64,000 bases of DNA from G963668605 sp963793625. GTDB lineage: Bacteria; Acidobacteriota; Terriglobia; Bryobacterales; Bryobacteraceae. Positions within the stretch are counted from its first letter, which is position 1. Every line of letters starts with the position of its first letter. Position numbers and translations under genes: made by a program. Below are positions 1 through 7,823 of the stretch, in pieces. The stretch covers positions 124,001 through 188,000 of the forward strand of contig CAWCAT010000030.1 of NCBI GenBank assembly GCA_963793625.1, written 5' to 3'. Under the pieces are notes generated by a model. That model was not told the origin of the DNA, did not search any database, and saw nothing but the letters and a program-made list of their open reading frames with translations.

Positions 1-180
1 GCGCTCATAGCCCCACGTATCGGCGAAGGCTTTTGCTTTCGCGGCATCGCGCGCGCAGACGGCCTTCAGCACCGGACGATGCTGCACCGGAAAGAAGTCA
101 TTCAGTCGTTTATAGGCGTTGGAATGGGTGCGGCCCATGAAGCCATAGCCCACCATTCCGACGCGCAGTTCCTTAGCCAT
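1..180 (-). CDS. Gfo/Idh/MocA family oxidoreductase, N-terminal part (runs off window)
   Basis: The minus strand from ATG 180 encodes 60 residues with no stop before the window edge. The start MAKELRVGMVGYGFMGRTHS is a Rossmann opening with the G-x-G-x-x-G NAD(P)-binding loop at about residues 8-16, typical of Gfo/Idh/MocA dehydrogenases. An AGGA-like ribosome site lies just upstream. It begins 10 nt after the stop of a sugar-phosphate isomerase-like gene, so the two probably form an operon for oxidation and isomerisation of a sugar or cyclitol. The substrate cannot be told because the C-terminal domain is missing. Confidence 0.8.
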   Translation of the reverse strand, partial: MAKELRVGMVGYGFMGRTHSNAYKRLNDFFPVQHRPVLKAVCARDAAKAKAFADTWGYER

Positions 181-190
181 GTCGGGTCCT

Positions 191-1106
191 TTAGCCAAAC
201 TTTGCAATCAATTCGTCGAGGCGCTTTTTGCAGCTTGCCGTGGCGGCCCAGGCATCCGGCCAGAAGCACAGATCGATGGTCCACCAATCGTGCGGCAGGC
301 GGTAGGCCTTGATCAACTCCGGCATAATCTCATCGAAGTTCAGAGTGCCGAGGCCAAAGGGCGGATGCGCCGAGGTTTCGTCCGCACCGCTCGCGTCCTT
401 GTGGCAACTGCCGTCAGAGTCGATCAGGTGTATGTGATTGATGCGCCCGGAGAGCATGCGGATCAGGTCGATCTGGCTGGCAAACGTTTCCTTCTCGCCT
501 TCCTGACGCGCTCCGAGCACGCCGACCATGTGGCCATGGCAAGTGTCGTATTGCAATCCGAAATTGGGCTTGTCGACGGCATCGTGAATGCGCACCACGT
601 CGCTGGGTTTGTTGAACGCGAAGCCCGGTTCAAACTCCCACATCACGTACTGGCCGTTTTCAGCGGCGATATCAGCAGCACTGCTTCCATGCGCCGACAA
701 CGCGCTGCATCGCGGTGTCGTAATCGATCTCGCGGTGGATTGTCGGGGGCTGCACGCAATCGACGCGGATGCCCTGAATCCCGAGGTCGCGAGAAAATTC
801 CGAGTTCTTGCGAAACTCCGCCACGTACTTACTCTGATCGTCTGTGTTGATCAGCTTCTCGCCCCATAGATTCGCGGCGATACCGCTGAATCCGAGACCC
901 TTTTCCGCCATCTTCGCGCGCAGTTCTTCGCGCTGCGATTTCTCAGGCATGGCGTCCGGATTGGGGTGTGGTGGAAAGGAACCCAGCTCGACCCCGTCAA
1001 AGCCCAGTTGCTTGAGCGTGTCGCAAACAGTGTCGAAGGCGATTGGCTTGTCTGCGTACGGGCCGATGGTGTAGGCCCAGGAACCGATAGATGTGCGCTT
1101 GCTCAT
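191..1106 (-). CDS. Sugar phosphate isomerase/epimerase, xylose-isomerase-like TIM barrel (frameshifted)
   Basis: Two reading frames join into one protein of about 300 residues: 1106 down to about 678 (MSKRTSIGSWAYTIGPYADK) and about 678 down to 191 (ending LDELIAKFG). The halves read continuously through WKQC / ADIAAENGQYVMWEFEP with one base removed near 678. Family signs are the GFDGVELGS beta-strand, the QYDTCHGHM strand and the NHIHLIDSDG metal-site region of AP-endonuclease-2-type TIM barrels. It precedes a Gfo/Idh gene, a common pairing in inositol and sugar catabolism. The break is probably a sequence error, though real inactivation cannot be excluded. Confidence 0.75.
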
Positions 1107-1172
1107 ATCGCCAACTACTATATTTCATTAGCGATGTTGGCTGCAGGCGCAGGCGGGCAGGGCATCGCTGTT

Positions 1173-1426
1173 CGAGTCGGGTTCGTTTGCTCACTTTTGT
1201 GTGTCCTGTTGTTGCGAGTTGGGTTCGTTTCCTCACTTTCATGGGCTGACGAGTTGGGTTCGTTCCGCTTGGAAATTATGGCTGCCGACCAGGTGGGTTC
1301 AGTAGGAGAAGTGTTGGATGGACCCGTCGCTTGGGTTCGTTTTGTCATTTTTGTGTGTCCTGTGGTCGGCTGTGACGTATCGAGCGTTCTGAGCCACGGG
1401 CGAGTTGGGTTCCTTTTTGCATATTT
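1173..1426. repeat. Degenerate short direct repeats with core CGAGTTGGGTTCGTTT
   Basis: Copies start near 1173, 1215, 1250, 1289, 1328 and 1401, about 35-42 nt apart with one longer gap. The best copies share CGAGTYGGGTTCGTTTNCTCACTTT, and two (1173 and 1328) continue into TTTTGTGTGTCCTGT. On the minus strand the core reads AAACGAACCCAACTCG, so spurious proteins rich in Thr-Asn-Pro-Thr-Arg arise. I remember similar low-complexity products in Solibacter-type genomes. This looks like an interspersed intergenic repeat, not a gene and not CRISPR. Confidence 0.6.
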
Positions 1427-1648
1427 GCATGTTGACCTTGTATCAGTAAGTGCCATGTTTCTAAGTGGACGCAGTTTGGTGCCATCCGCTCAAGAGTGTA
1501 GCAAGCGACATTGCGTGCGGATGCTAGCCTGCCTCGTAAGTTCAGGAAACGAAGGACAAAAGAGCTGGAAATTCCTTGTCAATGCCCCATGCCGCCCCTG
1601 CGGGAGCGGCACAACGAGGGATGAATCTACCGATCCGACGTGGCCCTT

Positions 1649-1680
1649 GAAGAGCGCAGAAAGGAACCTCTGCGCTCTTC
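1649..1680. terminator. Perfect 12-bp hairpin, possible factor-dependent terminator or structured element
   Basis: GAAGAGCGCAGA at 1649-1660 is the exact reverse complement of TCTGCGCTCTTC at 1669-1680, with an 8-nt loop AAGGAACC. There is no T-run after it on either strand, so it is not a classic intrinsic terminator. No gene end lies immediately beside it. Confidence 0.4.
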
Positions 1681-1871
1681 ATCGTCTCGATGAGCCCACC
1701 GGAACCAGGATAGGAAAAGTTGTTGGACACGCATGAAGTCGTTTACAATAAGTGGCCGCTGGGGGCGGCTGCTGCGGCTCTCCCGCTAGTGTTTCGTTGA
1801 CGGCCTAAACCAGGGCCGGCGTGAACAGCAGATGGACTGCGACCTTCAGAGATTCTAAACGGGGGTGCTTG

Positions 1872-2639
1872 ATGAAAATGCCTGAATTATTTGACTTGAC
1901 CGGCCGGGTGGCTGTCGTGACCGGTGGGAATGGCGGCATTGGTCGTGGTATCGCTCTCGGATTGGCCCAAGCCGGGGCTGCCGTCGCAGTGTTTGGACGA
2001 AACGACGAAAAGAACCAGAGGGTGCTTTCCGAATTGAAAGCAATCGGTGTTCCGTCGATTGCTGTCAGGGTTGATGTGACCAATCGCGCCGGACTGGAGC
2101 CCGCGCTGAACCGGGTCGAGAGCGAGCTCGGCGGCATAGGTATCCTGGTAAACAATGCCGGCAACGTGTCGCTGAGCGGCGGCGTGTTGCACGAAACACC
2201 TGAAAATTGGGACAGCGTCATCGAGACGCAGCTCAATGCAGTGTTCCTTCTTTCGAAGCTTGCTGCCAGATCGATGCTGAGTAAAAAGGGTGGAAAGATT
2301 ATTAACATTGGCAGTATGTACTCGTTCTTTGGATCTGGGCTTATCCCCTCTTACAGCGCAGCGAAAGGAGCGATCATCCAACTGACCAAGTCAATGGCCA
2401 TTGAGCTCGCCCCGCACAACATTCAAGTCAACGCGATCGCGCCAGGGTGGATTGAAACAGACATGACGGCGCCGGTACGCACAATGCCATTGAACGACGA
2501 AATTCTTGCGCGGACCCCAGCCGGTCGATGGGGTCAACCGGAGGAAGTTGCCGGAGCAGCTGTGTACTTGGCTTCGCGGGCTTCGGACTTCGTTACCGGT
2601 ACTACGATTCGTGTCGATGGCGGTTATGCGATCCGATGA
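1872..2639 (+). CDS. SDR family NAD(P)-dependent oxidoreductase
   Basis: This is a 255-residue classical short-chain dehydrogenase. It has the TGGNGGIG cofactor loop (17-24), NNAG (94-97), catalytic Ser148, Tyr161 and Lys165 in YSAAK, and the C-terminal VTGTTIRVDGGY motif. The pattern suits 3-oxoacyl-ACP reductase, glucose-1-dehydrogenase or 2-deoxy-D-gluconate-3-dehydrogenase (KduD-like) members. The substrate cannot be fixed from sequence. The start is ATG 1872, preceded by GGGGGTG, rather than the in-frame codon at 1821, which has no ribosome site. It stands alone between the repeat spacer and a convergent secreted protein gene. Confidence 0.9.
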   Translation: MKMPELFDLTGRVAVVTGGNGGIGRGIALGLAQAGAAVAVFGRNDEKNQRVLSELKAIGVPSIAVRVDVTNRAGLEPALNRVESELGGIGILVNNAGNVSLSGGVLHETPENWDSVIETQLNAVFLLSKLAARSMLSKKGGKIINIGSMYSFFGSGLIPSYSAAKGAIIQLTKSMAIELAPHNIQVNAIAPGWIETDMTAPVRTMPLNDEILARTPAGRWGQPEEVAGAAVYLASRASDFVTGTTIRVDGGYAIR

Positions 2640-2683
2640 GATTCCGAACGTAGCATATGCCGAAACCGGTTCCGACCGCCAAC

Positions 2684-3703
2684 TTAGCGACCTTGCGGCG
2701 TGACCCAAACGATATTCACGCTATCGTTTCGACGCTGAAAAGCGAGATTGTTTCCGTCGGCTCCTACCAGATTCGAATTGGCCGACTGGTTACCAGCGGC
2801 ATCGCTTGGTTGCCATGAGGACGTAGCCCGATCAAAGATCAAAACCTTGTATTTTTTACATTCAGCATCGTAGGGCTGCGCGAACAAGCGTGCGTCGGAG
2901 GTGAAGGCAAGACGGCCAAGGGAATAGACTTGCTTGTTGGTGATTGGATCGACCACAAACTGAGGTCCAACCTTCCAACGTCCAATCAATTTGCCTTCAA
3001 GGTCCAATTCGACCCACTCGGGCTGATTTGAAACCATGCCGGGATGGGTCAGCACGCCGATTCGATCGGTAGCCGCTGCCATCCATCCGGTTTCAACTGG
3101 CACCAGGCCCGCTGGAAACAACGATCGGGAAAGGAACTCACCAATTAGCTTACCGTCCCGCGAATATTTTCGGACCATCTGAAAATCGCCGCGCTGAAGA
3201 TGATCGATGTCGTCGCCGGCGCGCAAGGGCGCATACTGTGTTCCCGCTACCCAGATGGAGTGATCCTGGGCGAAACACACGTGCGCAGGAACAAAGCGGC
3301 CCGTATCAATGAATTGGATCTGCTTGCCGCTGGAATTGACAACTACAACTCCAGCGCCCTTGATATGACCTTTACCTCCATATCCGCCATACCAAATCGG
3401 CAGGATAGCGGTGCCGTCCGTGTCGATGGCGGCATCCTGTCGTAGGCGGCCCGGTGTGCCATCCGGCGCGATAATGTCGATCTGATATACAGGGTTCCCA
3501 AGAGGGTCCCAGAGCGCGTAACCATTGGGTGGGGTGCCAGTGTGACTCTTCATCTGGAAGAAATACCCCTTGTCGAATACGGGCGCTAGACATCCCCCTT
3601 GCCTACAGGGATCCATACTGGGGTATGCAACTTCACGGGGCGAATTAGTCTCAGCCACTACGACGCTGATCAAAGCTGCAGACAAAAGGATCTGCTTAAG
3701 CAT
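2684..3703 (-). CDS. Secreted protein of unknown function, beta-propeller-like
   Basis: This is a 339-residue protein starting at ATG 3703, preceded by a strong AGGAGG. It opens with the signal peptide MLKQILLSAALISVVVAETN. The mature part alternates short beta-rich blocks such as DGTPGRLRQDAAIDTDGTA, KYSRDGKLIGEFLSRSLFP and LDLEGKLIGRWKVGP. Repeated DG and GKLIG turns recall propeller-type or 6-bladed repeat proteins common in secreted acidobacterial families. No catalytic motif is recognised. An upstream in-frame start at 3763 exists, but the ribosome site and signal peptide support 3703. Confidence 0.7.
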   Translation of the reverse strand: MLKQILLSAALISVVVAETNSPREVAYPSMDPCRQGGCLAPVFDKGYFFQMKSHTGTPPNGYALWDPLGNPVYQIDIIAPDGTPGRLRQDAAIDTDGTAILPIWYGGYGGKGHIKGAGVVVVNSSGKQIQFIDTGRFVPAHVCFAQDHSIWVAGTQYAPLRAGDDIDHLQRGDFQMVRKYSRDGKLIGEFLSRSLFPAGLVPVETGWMAAATDRIGVLTHPGMVSNQPEWVELDLEGKLIGRWKVGPQFVVDPITNKQVYSLGRLAFTSDARLFAQPYDAECKKYKVLIFDRATSSWQPSDAAGNQSANSNLVGADGNNLAFQRRNDSVNIVWVTPQGR

Positions 3704-3886
3704 TACTATGCCTCCTGATCGCTCTGACGTGGCAAACGTTCCATATGTGCAATCGAAAATCATAGGCTATTGACCGGGTGCAGCAGGCTCGCGGGCGTCC
3801 GCTAGCGGAAGGGCAGGGGACAAAACCCGGGCCGCCGCGATCGGCAAAAGCTCTTAGGGCAGGGAAACGCCAACAGATAAATATTC

Positions 3887-3916
3887 TTGACTCAACACAG
3901 CACTAGTGGTACAACT
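3887..3916 (+). promoter_or_regulatory. Promoter of the BlaI/BlaR1 pair with overlapping palindromic operator
   Basis: TTGACT (3887-3892) and TACAAC (3910-3915) are separated by 17 nt, a near-ideal sigma-70 promoter. The imperfect palindrome AGTGGTACAACT (3905-3916) covers the -10 box and resembles GTAC/ACT-type BlaI/MecI operators. The repressor ATG at 3923 is only 8 nt after the -10 box, so the transcript is probably leaderless. Autoregulation by the downstream BlaI-like protein is inferred. Confidence 0.6.
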
Positions 3917-3922
3917 CGTAAC

Positions 3923-4330
3923 ATGACAAAGCGTACTACACCGGGCGCTGCCGTGAAATCGCCGCTCACGGATTTGGAGAACGAGGTCATGCGGGCCGTC
4001 TGGGACTCTGGACCCTGTTCAGTGGAGGCTGTTCACCAAGTCGTATCCCGCGACCGCAGTCTTAAGGAAACCACCACCCGCACTTTGCTGCGGAGGCTCG
4101 AACAGAAGGGCTACCTGCAGCATGAGGCTGAAGGGCGAGCGTACATCTATCGAGCAGTGGAACCGGCGCGGAGTCTTGCGGCACGCGCTGTGCGGCAGAT
4201 CATTGATCGGTTCTGTAGCGGCTCTGTGGAGGAGTTAGTCAGCGGCATGGTGGACGCCAAGGTCTTGAGTAAGTCCGAAATGGACCGTTTGGAGAAGTTC
4301 GTAGCGGGCAGGCGAAAGGGAGACAAATAG
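3923..4330 (+). CDS. BlaI/MecI/CopY family transcriptional repressor
   Basis: A 135-residue winged-helix repressor. The N-terminal LTDLENEVMRAVWDSGPCSV and the recognition-helix segment TTTRTLLRRLEQKGYL are typical of the Penicillinase_R family. The C-terminal part (VRQIIDRFCSGSVEELVSGM) matches the dimerisation domain where BlaI is cleaved. It is followed 2 nt later by a BlaR1-like membrane protease, the usual repressor/sensor pairing. I chose ATG 3923 over the TTG at 3887 because the latter lies inside the -35 box. The regulon is unknown. In Acidobacteria such pairs are numerous and not necessarily linked to beta-lactams. Confidence 0.92.
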   Translation: MTKRTTPGAAVKSPLTDLENEVMRAVWDSGPCSVEAVHQVVSRDRSLKETTTRTLLRRLEQKGYLQHEAEGRAYIYRAVEPARSLAARAVRQIIDRFCSGSVEELVSGMVDAKVLSKSEMDRLEKFVAGRRKGDK

Positions 4331-4332
4331 CT

Positions 4333-6339
4333 ATGGAGCGTCTACTCCTGGAGTGTGCGATCAGAGCGCTGCTGATCGCAACTGCTGCGGCCGTCGTGCT
4401 GCGCATCATGCAGGTGAGAACGGCTACGGCGCGGCACGCCGCTTGGGCGGGTGTCGTGGTGCTGATGTTGCTGCTCCCGCTGTGGACGGCTTGGGGTCCA
4501 AAGGCCAGCGTGCGAGTGTTACCTCCCTTGCCTGAGCGGAATGCCATTCAGGCTGTCCCCGCAGTGAGCGCTGATTCAATGGCCGGAGTGTGGCTACGCG
4601 AATTGTATCCCGAGGCCTCCGAACCGGCGCCCCCTCCGTCAGGATGGCATTGGCGAGACTTACTTCTGGTGATTTACGCGTTAGGAGCGAGTACGATGCT
4701 GGTTCGGCTGGCGGTCGGGACGTTTCGGGCGCACAGGCTGAATCGCCGGGCATCCCTGCAGGACGATATCTTAACGAGCGCTGCGTGTTCCGCTCCCGTC
4801 ACCGTGGGATGGTTCCGACCCAAGGCGATTTTGCCGGGGTGTTGGCGCGAGTGGCCCGAGGCACAACTCGATGCCGTCCTGACGCATGAGCGCGAGCACG
4901 CCCGCCGTCGCGATCCACTCTTTCAATGGTTCGCCCTGCTTAATCGCGCAATTTTCTGGTTTCACCCGCTCGCTTGGTGGCTGGAGCGCCGTATCGCCGT
5001 GCTGGCGGAGGAAGCCTGCGACACAGCAGTGCTGGAGCGCGGACACCAGCCGCAGGAGTATTCGAAATACCTGCTGGACATTGCCCGTGCGGTCCAACTG
5101 AGGGGCACGCGGATTGACATTTTGGGAACAGCTATGTCAGGCAGTTTCCTGGCCGGGCGCATTCGGAAAATTCTCGAAGGCGCACCCAGACCGCGGGTTT
5201 CCCGAGCGCGTCTGGCGTGCTCGACCACCCTCTTTGCGGTTGGGTCGCTGGTGTTTGGCTCGGCCACCCTGGATCACGTGCCTCAACGCGGCAGGACGGC
5301 GGCGACCCAGCCCATGGTACTCGCGCAAGTCAGGGCTCTCCCCGCACTGGCGGCGCTGGTACCGGCACCTGCTGCTCCCGTACGGCCGGAGCCGGTGACG
5401 GCCGCATCTTTAGACTCTCCTCAAATCCAGGGAGTCGTGAAATCCAGCGCACCGATTGAGGACGCGACAGTAGCTGACCTCCCGGTTCGGGCGTTTGTGC
5501 CACTGCTGTTCCCAGTTACCCGAGTGGAAGCCCTTTATCCCGAAGCTGCGCGCACAACAAACATACAAGCGTCGGTTGATCTCTTGCTGACCATTGACCC
5601 GCAAGGGCTCGTCAGAAAAGTTGAAGTGCTCAGCGGCCCTGAAGTAATGCGCCAAGCTGCAGTCGATGCCGTGAAGCAATGGACGTTTCGACCGGTTCTC
5701 CGTGATCAGATACCGGTGTACGCCATGACCACGGCTATGGTGAACTTCAGATCGCCGACTGGTTCGGGTGAACGGTATTTCAACGTTGAAGAACTCAGCG
5801 CGGCTGAGCGGCGGAAATCCGATTTGCGCAAGGCGATGCCGCGTAGTCCGGAGCAAGTACTCGCTGATTTTGAGCAGGATGCCAATGGCGCAACTGGAAT
5901 CACCCGTTTCTACCGTCTGACTTACATCGCCAAAGCGGCATTCAACGCTGGTGCCATCTCCAAAGCGGAGGAGTACGCGAACGAATTACTCGGCATGGCA
6001 GCCCAATACCCTCGCGACTGGAACCATGGCAACGCGCTCCATGACGGAAATGTGGTGCTGGGCCGCATCGCAATAAAGCGGGGAAATCTCGCGGAGGCAA
6101 AACGCCGCCTACTCGAAGCCGGTAAGACGCCGGGATCGCCCCAACTTAACTCGTTCGGTCCTAACATGACGCTCGCGAACGATCTTGTGCAAACAAACGA
6201 GCGTGCAACCGTGTTGGAGTACCTCGAGCTTTGCCGGAAGTTCTGGAAATTAGAGTCAGGAATTTATAAGTTGAACCAATGGTCCGCGATGGTGCGCGGC
6301 GGCGGAATGCCGGAATTCGGCGCAAATCTGCTGTATTAG
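4333..6339 (+). CDS. BlaR1-type M56 membrane metalloprotease fused to a TonB C-terminal domain
   Basis: A 668-residue protein. Its N-terminus has transmembrane helices (about 5-25, 35-53, 110-130), then the zinc motif HEREH at 185-189 followed by ARRRDP, a downstream WWLERR helix and EEACD supplying the third ligand region. This is the M56/BlaR1 peptidase. A further helix near 300 leads to a periplasmic part. Residues about 398-475 (EALYPEAARTTNIQASVDL to VKQWTFRPV) form a TonB_C domain in place of the penicillin-binding sensor of classical BlaR1. The last 190 residues look like helical TPR-type repeats. It probably cleaves the BlaI repressor encoded 2 nt upstream. The sensed signal is unknown. 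Confidence 0.9.
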   Translation: MERLLLECAIRALLIATAAAVVLRIMQVRTATARHAAWAGVVVLMLLLPLWTAWGPKASVRVLPPLPERNAIQAVPAVSADSMAGVWLRELYPEASEPAPPPSGWHWRDLLLVIYALGASTMLVRLAVGTFRAHRLNRRASLQDDILTSAACSAPVTVGWFRPKAILPGCWREWPEAQLDAVLTHEREHARRRDPLFQWFALLNRAIFWFHPLAWWLERRIAVLAEEACDTAVLERGHQPQEYSKYLLDIARAVQLRGTRIDILGTAMSGSFLAGRIRKILEGAPRPRVSRARLACSTTLFAVGSLVFGSATLDHVPQRGRTAATQPMVLAQVRALPALAALVPAPAAPVRPEPVTAASLDSPQIQGVVKSSAPIEDATVADLPVRAFVPLLFPVTRVEALYPEAARTTNIQASVDLLLTIDPQGLVRKVEVLSGPEVMRQAAVDAVKQWTFRPVLRDQIPVYAMTTAMVNFRSPTGSGERYFNVEELSAAERRKSDLRKAMPRSPEQVLADFEQDANGATGITRFYRLTYIAKAAFNAGAISKAEEYANELLGMAAQYPRDWNHGNALHDGNVVLGRIAIKRGNLAEAKRRLLEAGKTPGSPQLNSFGPNMTLANDLVQTNERATVLEYLELCRKFWKLESGIYKLNQWSAMVRGGGMPEFGANLLY

Positions 6340-6690
6340 CATCCGGCGGACCCCGAAAACTGGGGTGTCTCAGTCGGGTCGATCAGAGCTAGTCAACTGG
6401 GCGGTTCCGGACCGCGTGCCCGGCGAGTGCTTGCCGTGCAGCACTGAGAAGCGCGCGGCAAGGCCAAGCACCGTAGCGACGCGGGTGCCAGCTTGCGAGC
6501 GTCTGCCCAGAGCAATCATCCTCCACTTGGCGCGGCCTGGACATTCGCTCGTGTTCGGGTGTCTGCGCCGCGGAAGAGGACTTTGAAATCGCCCACGCCC
6601 TCGATTTTGACCCAAGTGACGGTAACGCCGTTTTACTAGCAACGGGTAGATCTGCTCATAACATGAGTTTAGTTAGGAGGCTTTTGTACT
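6340..6690. other. Intergenic region, no supported gene
   Basis: No open frame here has a ribosome site or recognisable product. A short CCCC-GAAAACT-GGGG hairpin just after the BlaR1-like stop could help termination but has no T-run. A strong AGGAGG at about 6675 precedes ATG 6691, whose frame ends out of phase with the VWA gene (see that entry). Confidence 0.5.
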
Positions 6691-6796
6691 ATGTCGATTC
6701 GCGGTGCTACGATCATCTTCAAGATGCGACTGCTCGCGATACCGCTAGCCCTGCCGAACCGCAATAATTGGATCAGGTCGGTACGCAAAACCAGCT

Positions 6797-7696
6797 TTGC
6801 GGTATCGCGTCGATTTTGCGATCGCCGCCATTCTCGCAGCCATCGTGCTAATTCCTGTCTCGGCGCAGGACATCAAGGTCGATGTGAACGTTGTCAACGT
6901 TCTCGTTTCGGTGCGCGACGGCCGCGGAGCATTGGTGACCGATCTTCAAGAGAAGGATTTCACGCTCTTCGAAGACGGACAACGTCAAACGAACCTGTAC
7001 TTCAAACGGGAAACGGATCTGCCCCTCGTTATCGCGATGCTGATTGATGTGAGCGGCAGCCAGCGCAGAGTTCTCCAAACGGAGCGGGTCGCTGCGTCGC
7101 AGTTTCTGTCGAGCATTATGAAAGACGGTGATCGGGCCGCATTGGTATCATTCGGGTCCAGCGTTTACAACGAGCAGGACTTCACCCGTTTCCCTTTTAA
7201 GATGGCCGACGCGCTCGATCGGTTAACCATCGATGAGGATCTTGGCACCCTGCTCTACGACGCGACGCATTGGGTAGCCGGTCGGCTTCGCCACGTGAAC
7301 GGGCGAAAGATCATCGTCCTGATAACTGACGGCGTCGATTTTTACAGTAAAAACTCGCGATCGACCGTCATCAAGGAGGCCCAAAGGGCGAATGCCTCCA
7401 TCTACGGCATCTACTATGTCGATCCCCAAGGCTATGGCGCGGATGACGACCGAGGCGGACGCCGCGCGCTTCGCGCTCTGGCCGAACCAACCGGCGGCCG
7501 CTTCTACGAGGTCAATCGCCGCCGTCCGCTTCACGCTGTGTTGCAGGGTCTTGAGGACGAACTACGGACTCAGTATTCGATCGGTTATCGGCCGCCCGAT
7601 TCCGGCAGGAGTTTTCGCAAAATCAAAGTTACGGTACCGAAAGGCTACACTGTTCAGGTTCGTAAAGGTTATTATGCGGCGGCAGGCGGAAAGTAA
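6797..7696 (+). CDS. VWA domain protein, acidobacterial VWFA-related family
   Basis: About 299 residues with a signal-anchor (VDFAIAAILAAIVLIPVSAQ), an N-terminal beta domain (VNVLVSVRDGRGALVTDLQ) and a von Willebrand A domain from about residue 80. The MIDAS-like site reads LIDVSGSQR, with later ITDGVDFYS. The C-terminal SIGYRPPDSG and VRKGYYA are the signature end of this acidobacterial family. The start is uncertain. TTG 6797 lacks a ribosome site, while ATG 6691 has AGGAGG but is out of phase. Removing one T of the TTT at 6796-6798 would fuse them, so a sequence indel is plausible. Likely a secreted adhesion or scaffold protein. Confidence 0.85.
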   Translation: MRYRVDFAIAAILAAIVLIPVSAQDIKVDVNVVNVLVSVRDGRGALVTDLQEKDFTLFEDGQRQTNLYFKRETDLPLVIAMLIDVSGSQRRVLQTERVAASQFLSSIMKDGDRAALVSFGSSVYNEQDFTRFPFKMADALDRLTIDEDLGTLLYDATHWVAGRLRHVNGRKIIVLITDGVDFYSKNSRSTVIKEAQRANASIYGIYYVDPQGYGADDDRGGRRALRALAEPTGGRFYEVNRRRPLHAVLQGLEDELRTQYSIGYRPPDSGRSFRKIKVTVPKGYTVQVRKGYYAAAGGK

Positions 7697-7783
7697 AAGC
7701 GTTGCTTTCAGCGGGCCGGCACCGCAGGCGCTCGCGGGGTCTCACTTCCCTGCCGCGGGTCGTCATCCGCCTATAAACAGTCT

Positions 7784-7812
7784 TTTACTTTTAACTTACA
7801 AAAGAAGATAAT
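7784..7812 (+). promoter_or_regulatory. Predicted sigma-70 promoter for the carboxypeptidase-regulatory-like gene
   Basis: TTTACT (7784-7789) and GATAAT (7807-7812) have a 17-nt spacer. The ATG at 7824 is 12 nt past the -10 box with no Shine-Dalgarno sequence, so the message may start almost at the coding region. Confidence 0.4.
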
Positions 7813-7823
7813 CAGACTACATT

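Larger units (their letters stand above)
1107..1871. other. Spacer without a convincing gene
   Basis: This stretch holds the degenerate GGGTTCG repeat block at 1173-1426 and a perfect hairpin at 1649-1680. Open frames here, such as the long plus-strand frame ending at 1736, run through the repeats and lack a ribosome site or recognisable domain. I treat them as spurious. Confidence 0.5.

Noticed and set aside
1173..1426. Repeat block considered as a CRISPR array
   Set aside because: Spacing is irregular, units are short and degenerate, and no cas gene is present.
3887..3922. TTG 3887 as start of the BlaI-like repressor
   Set aside because: It is part of the -35 box, and the 12 extra residues are unlike the family.
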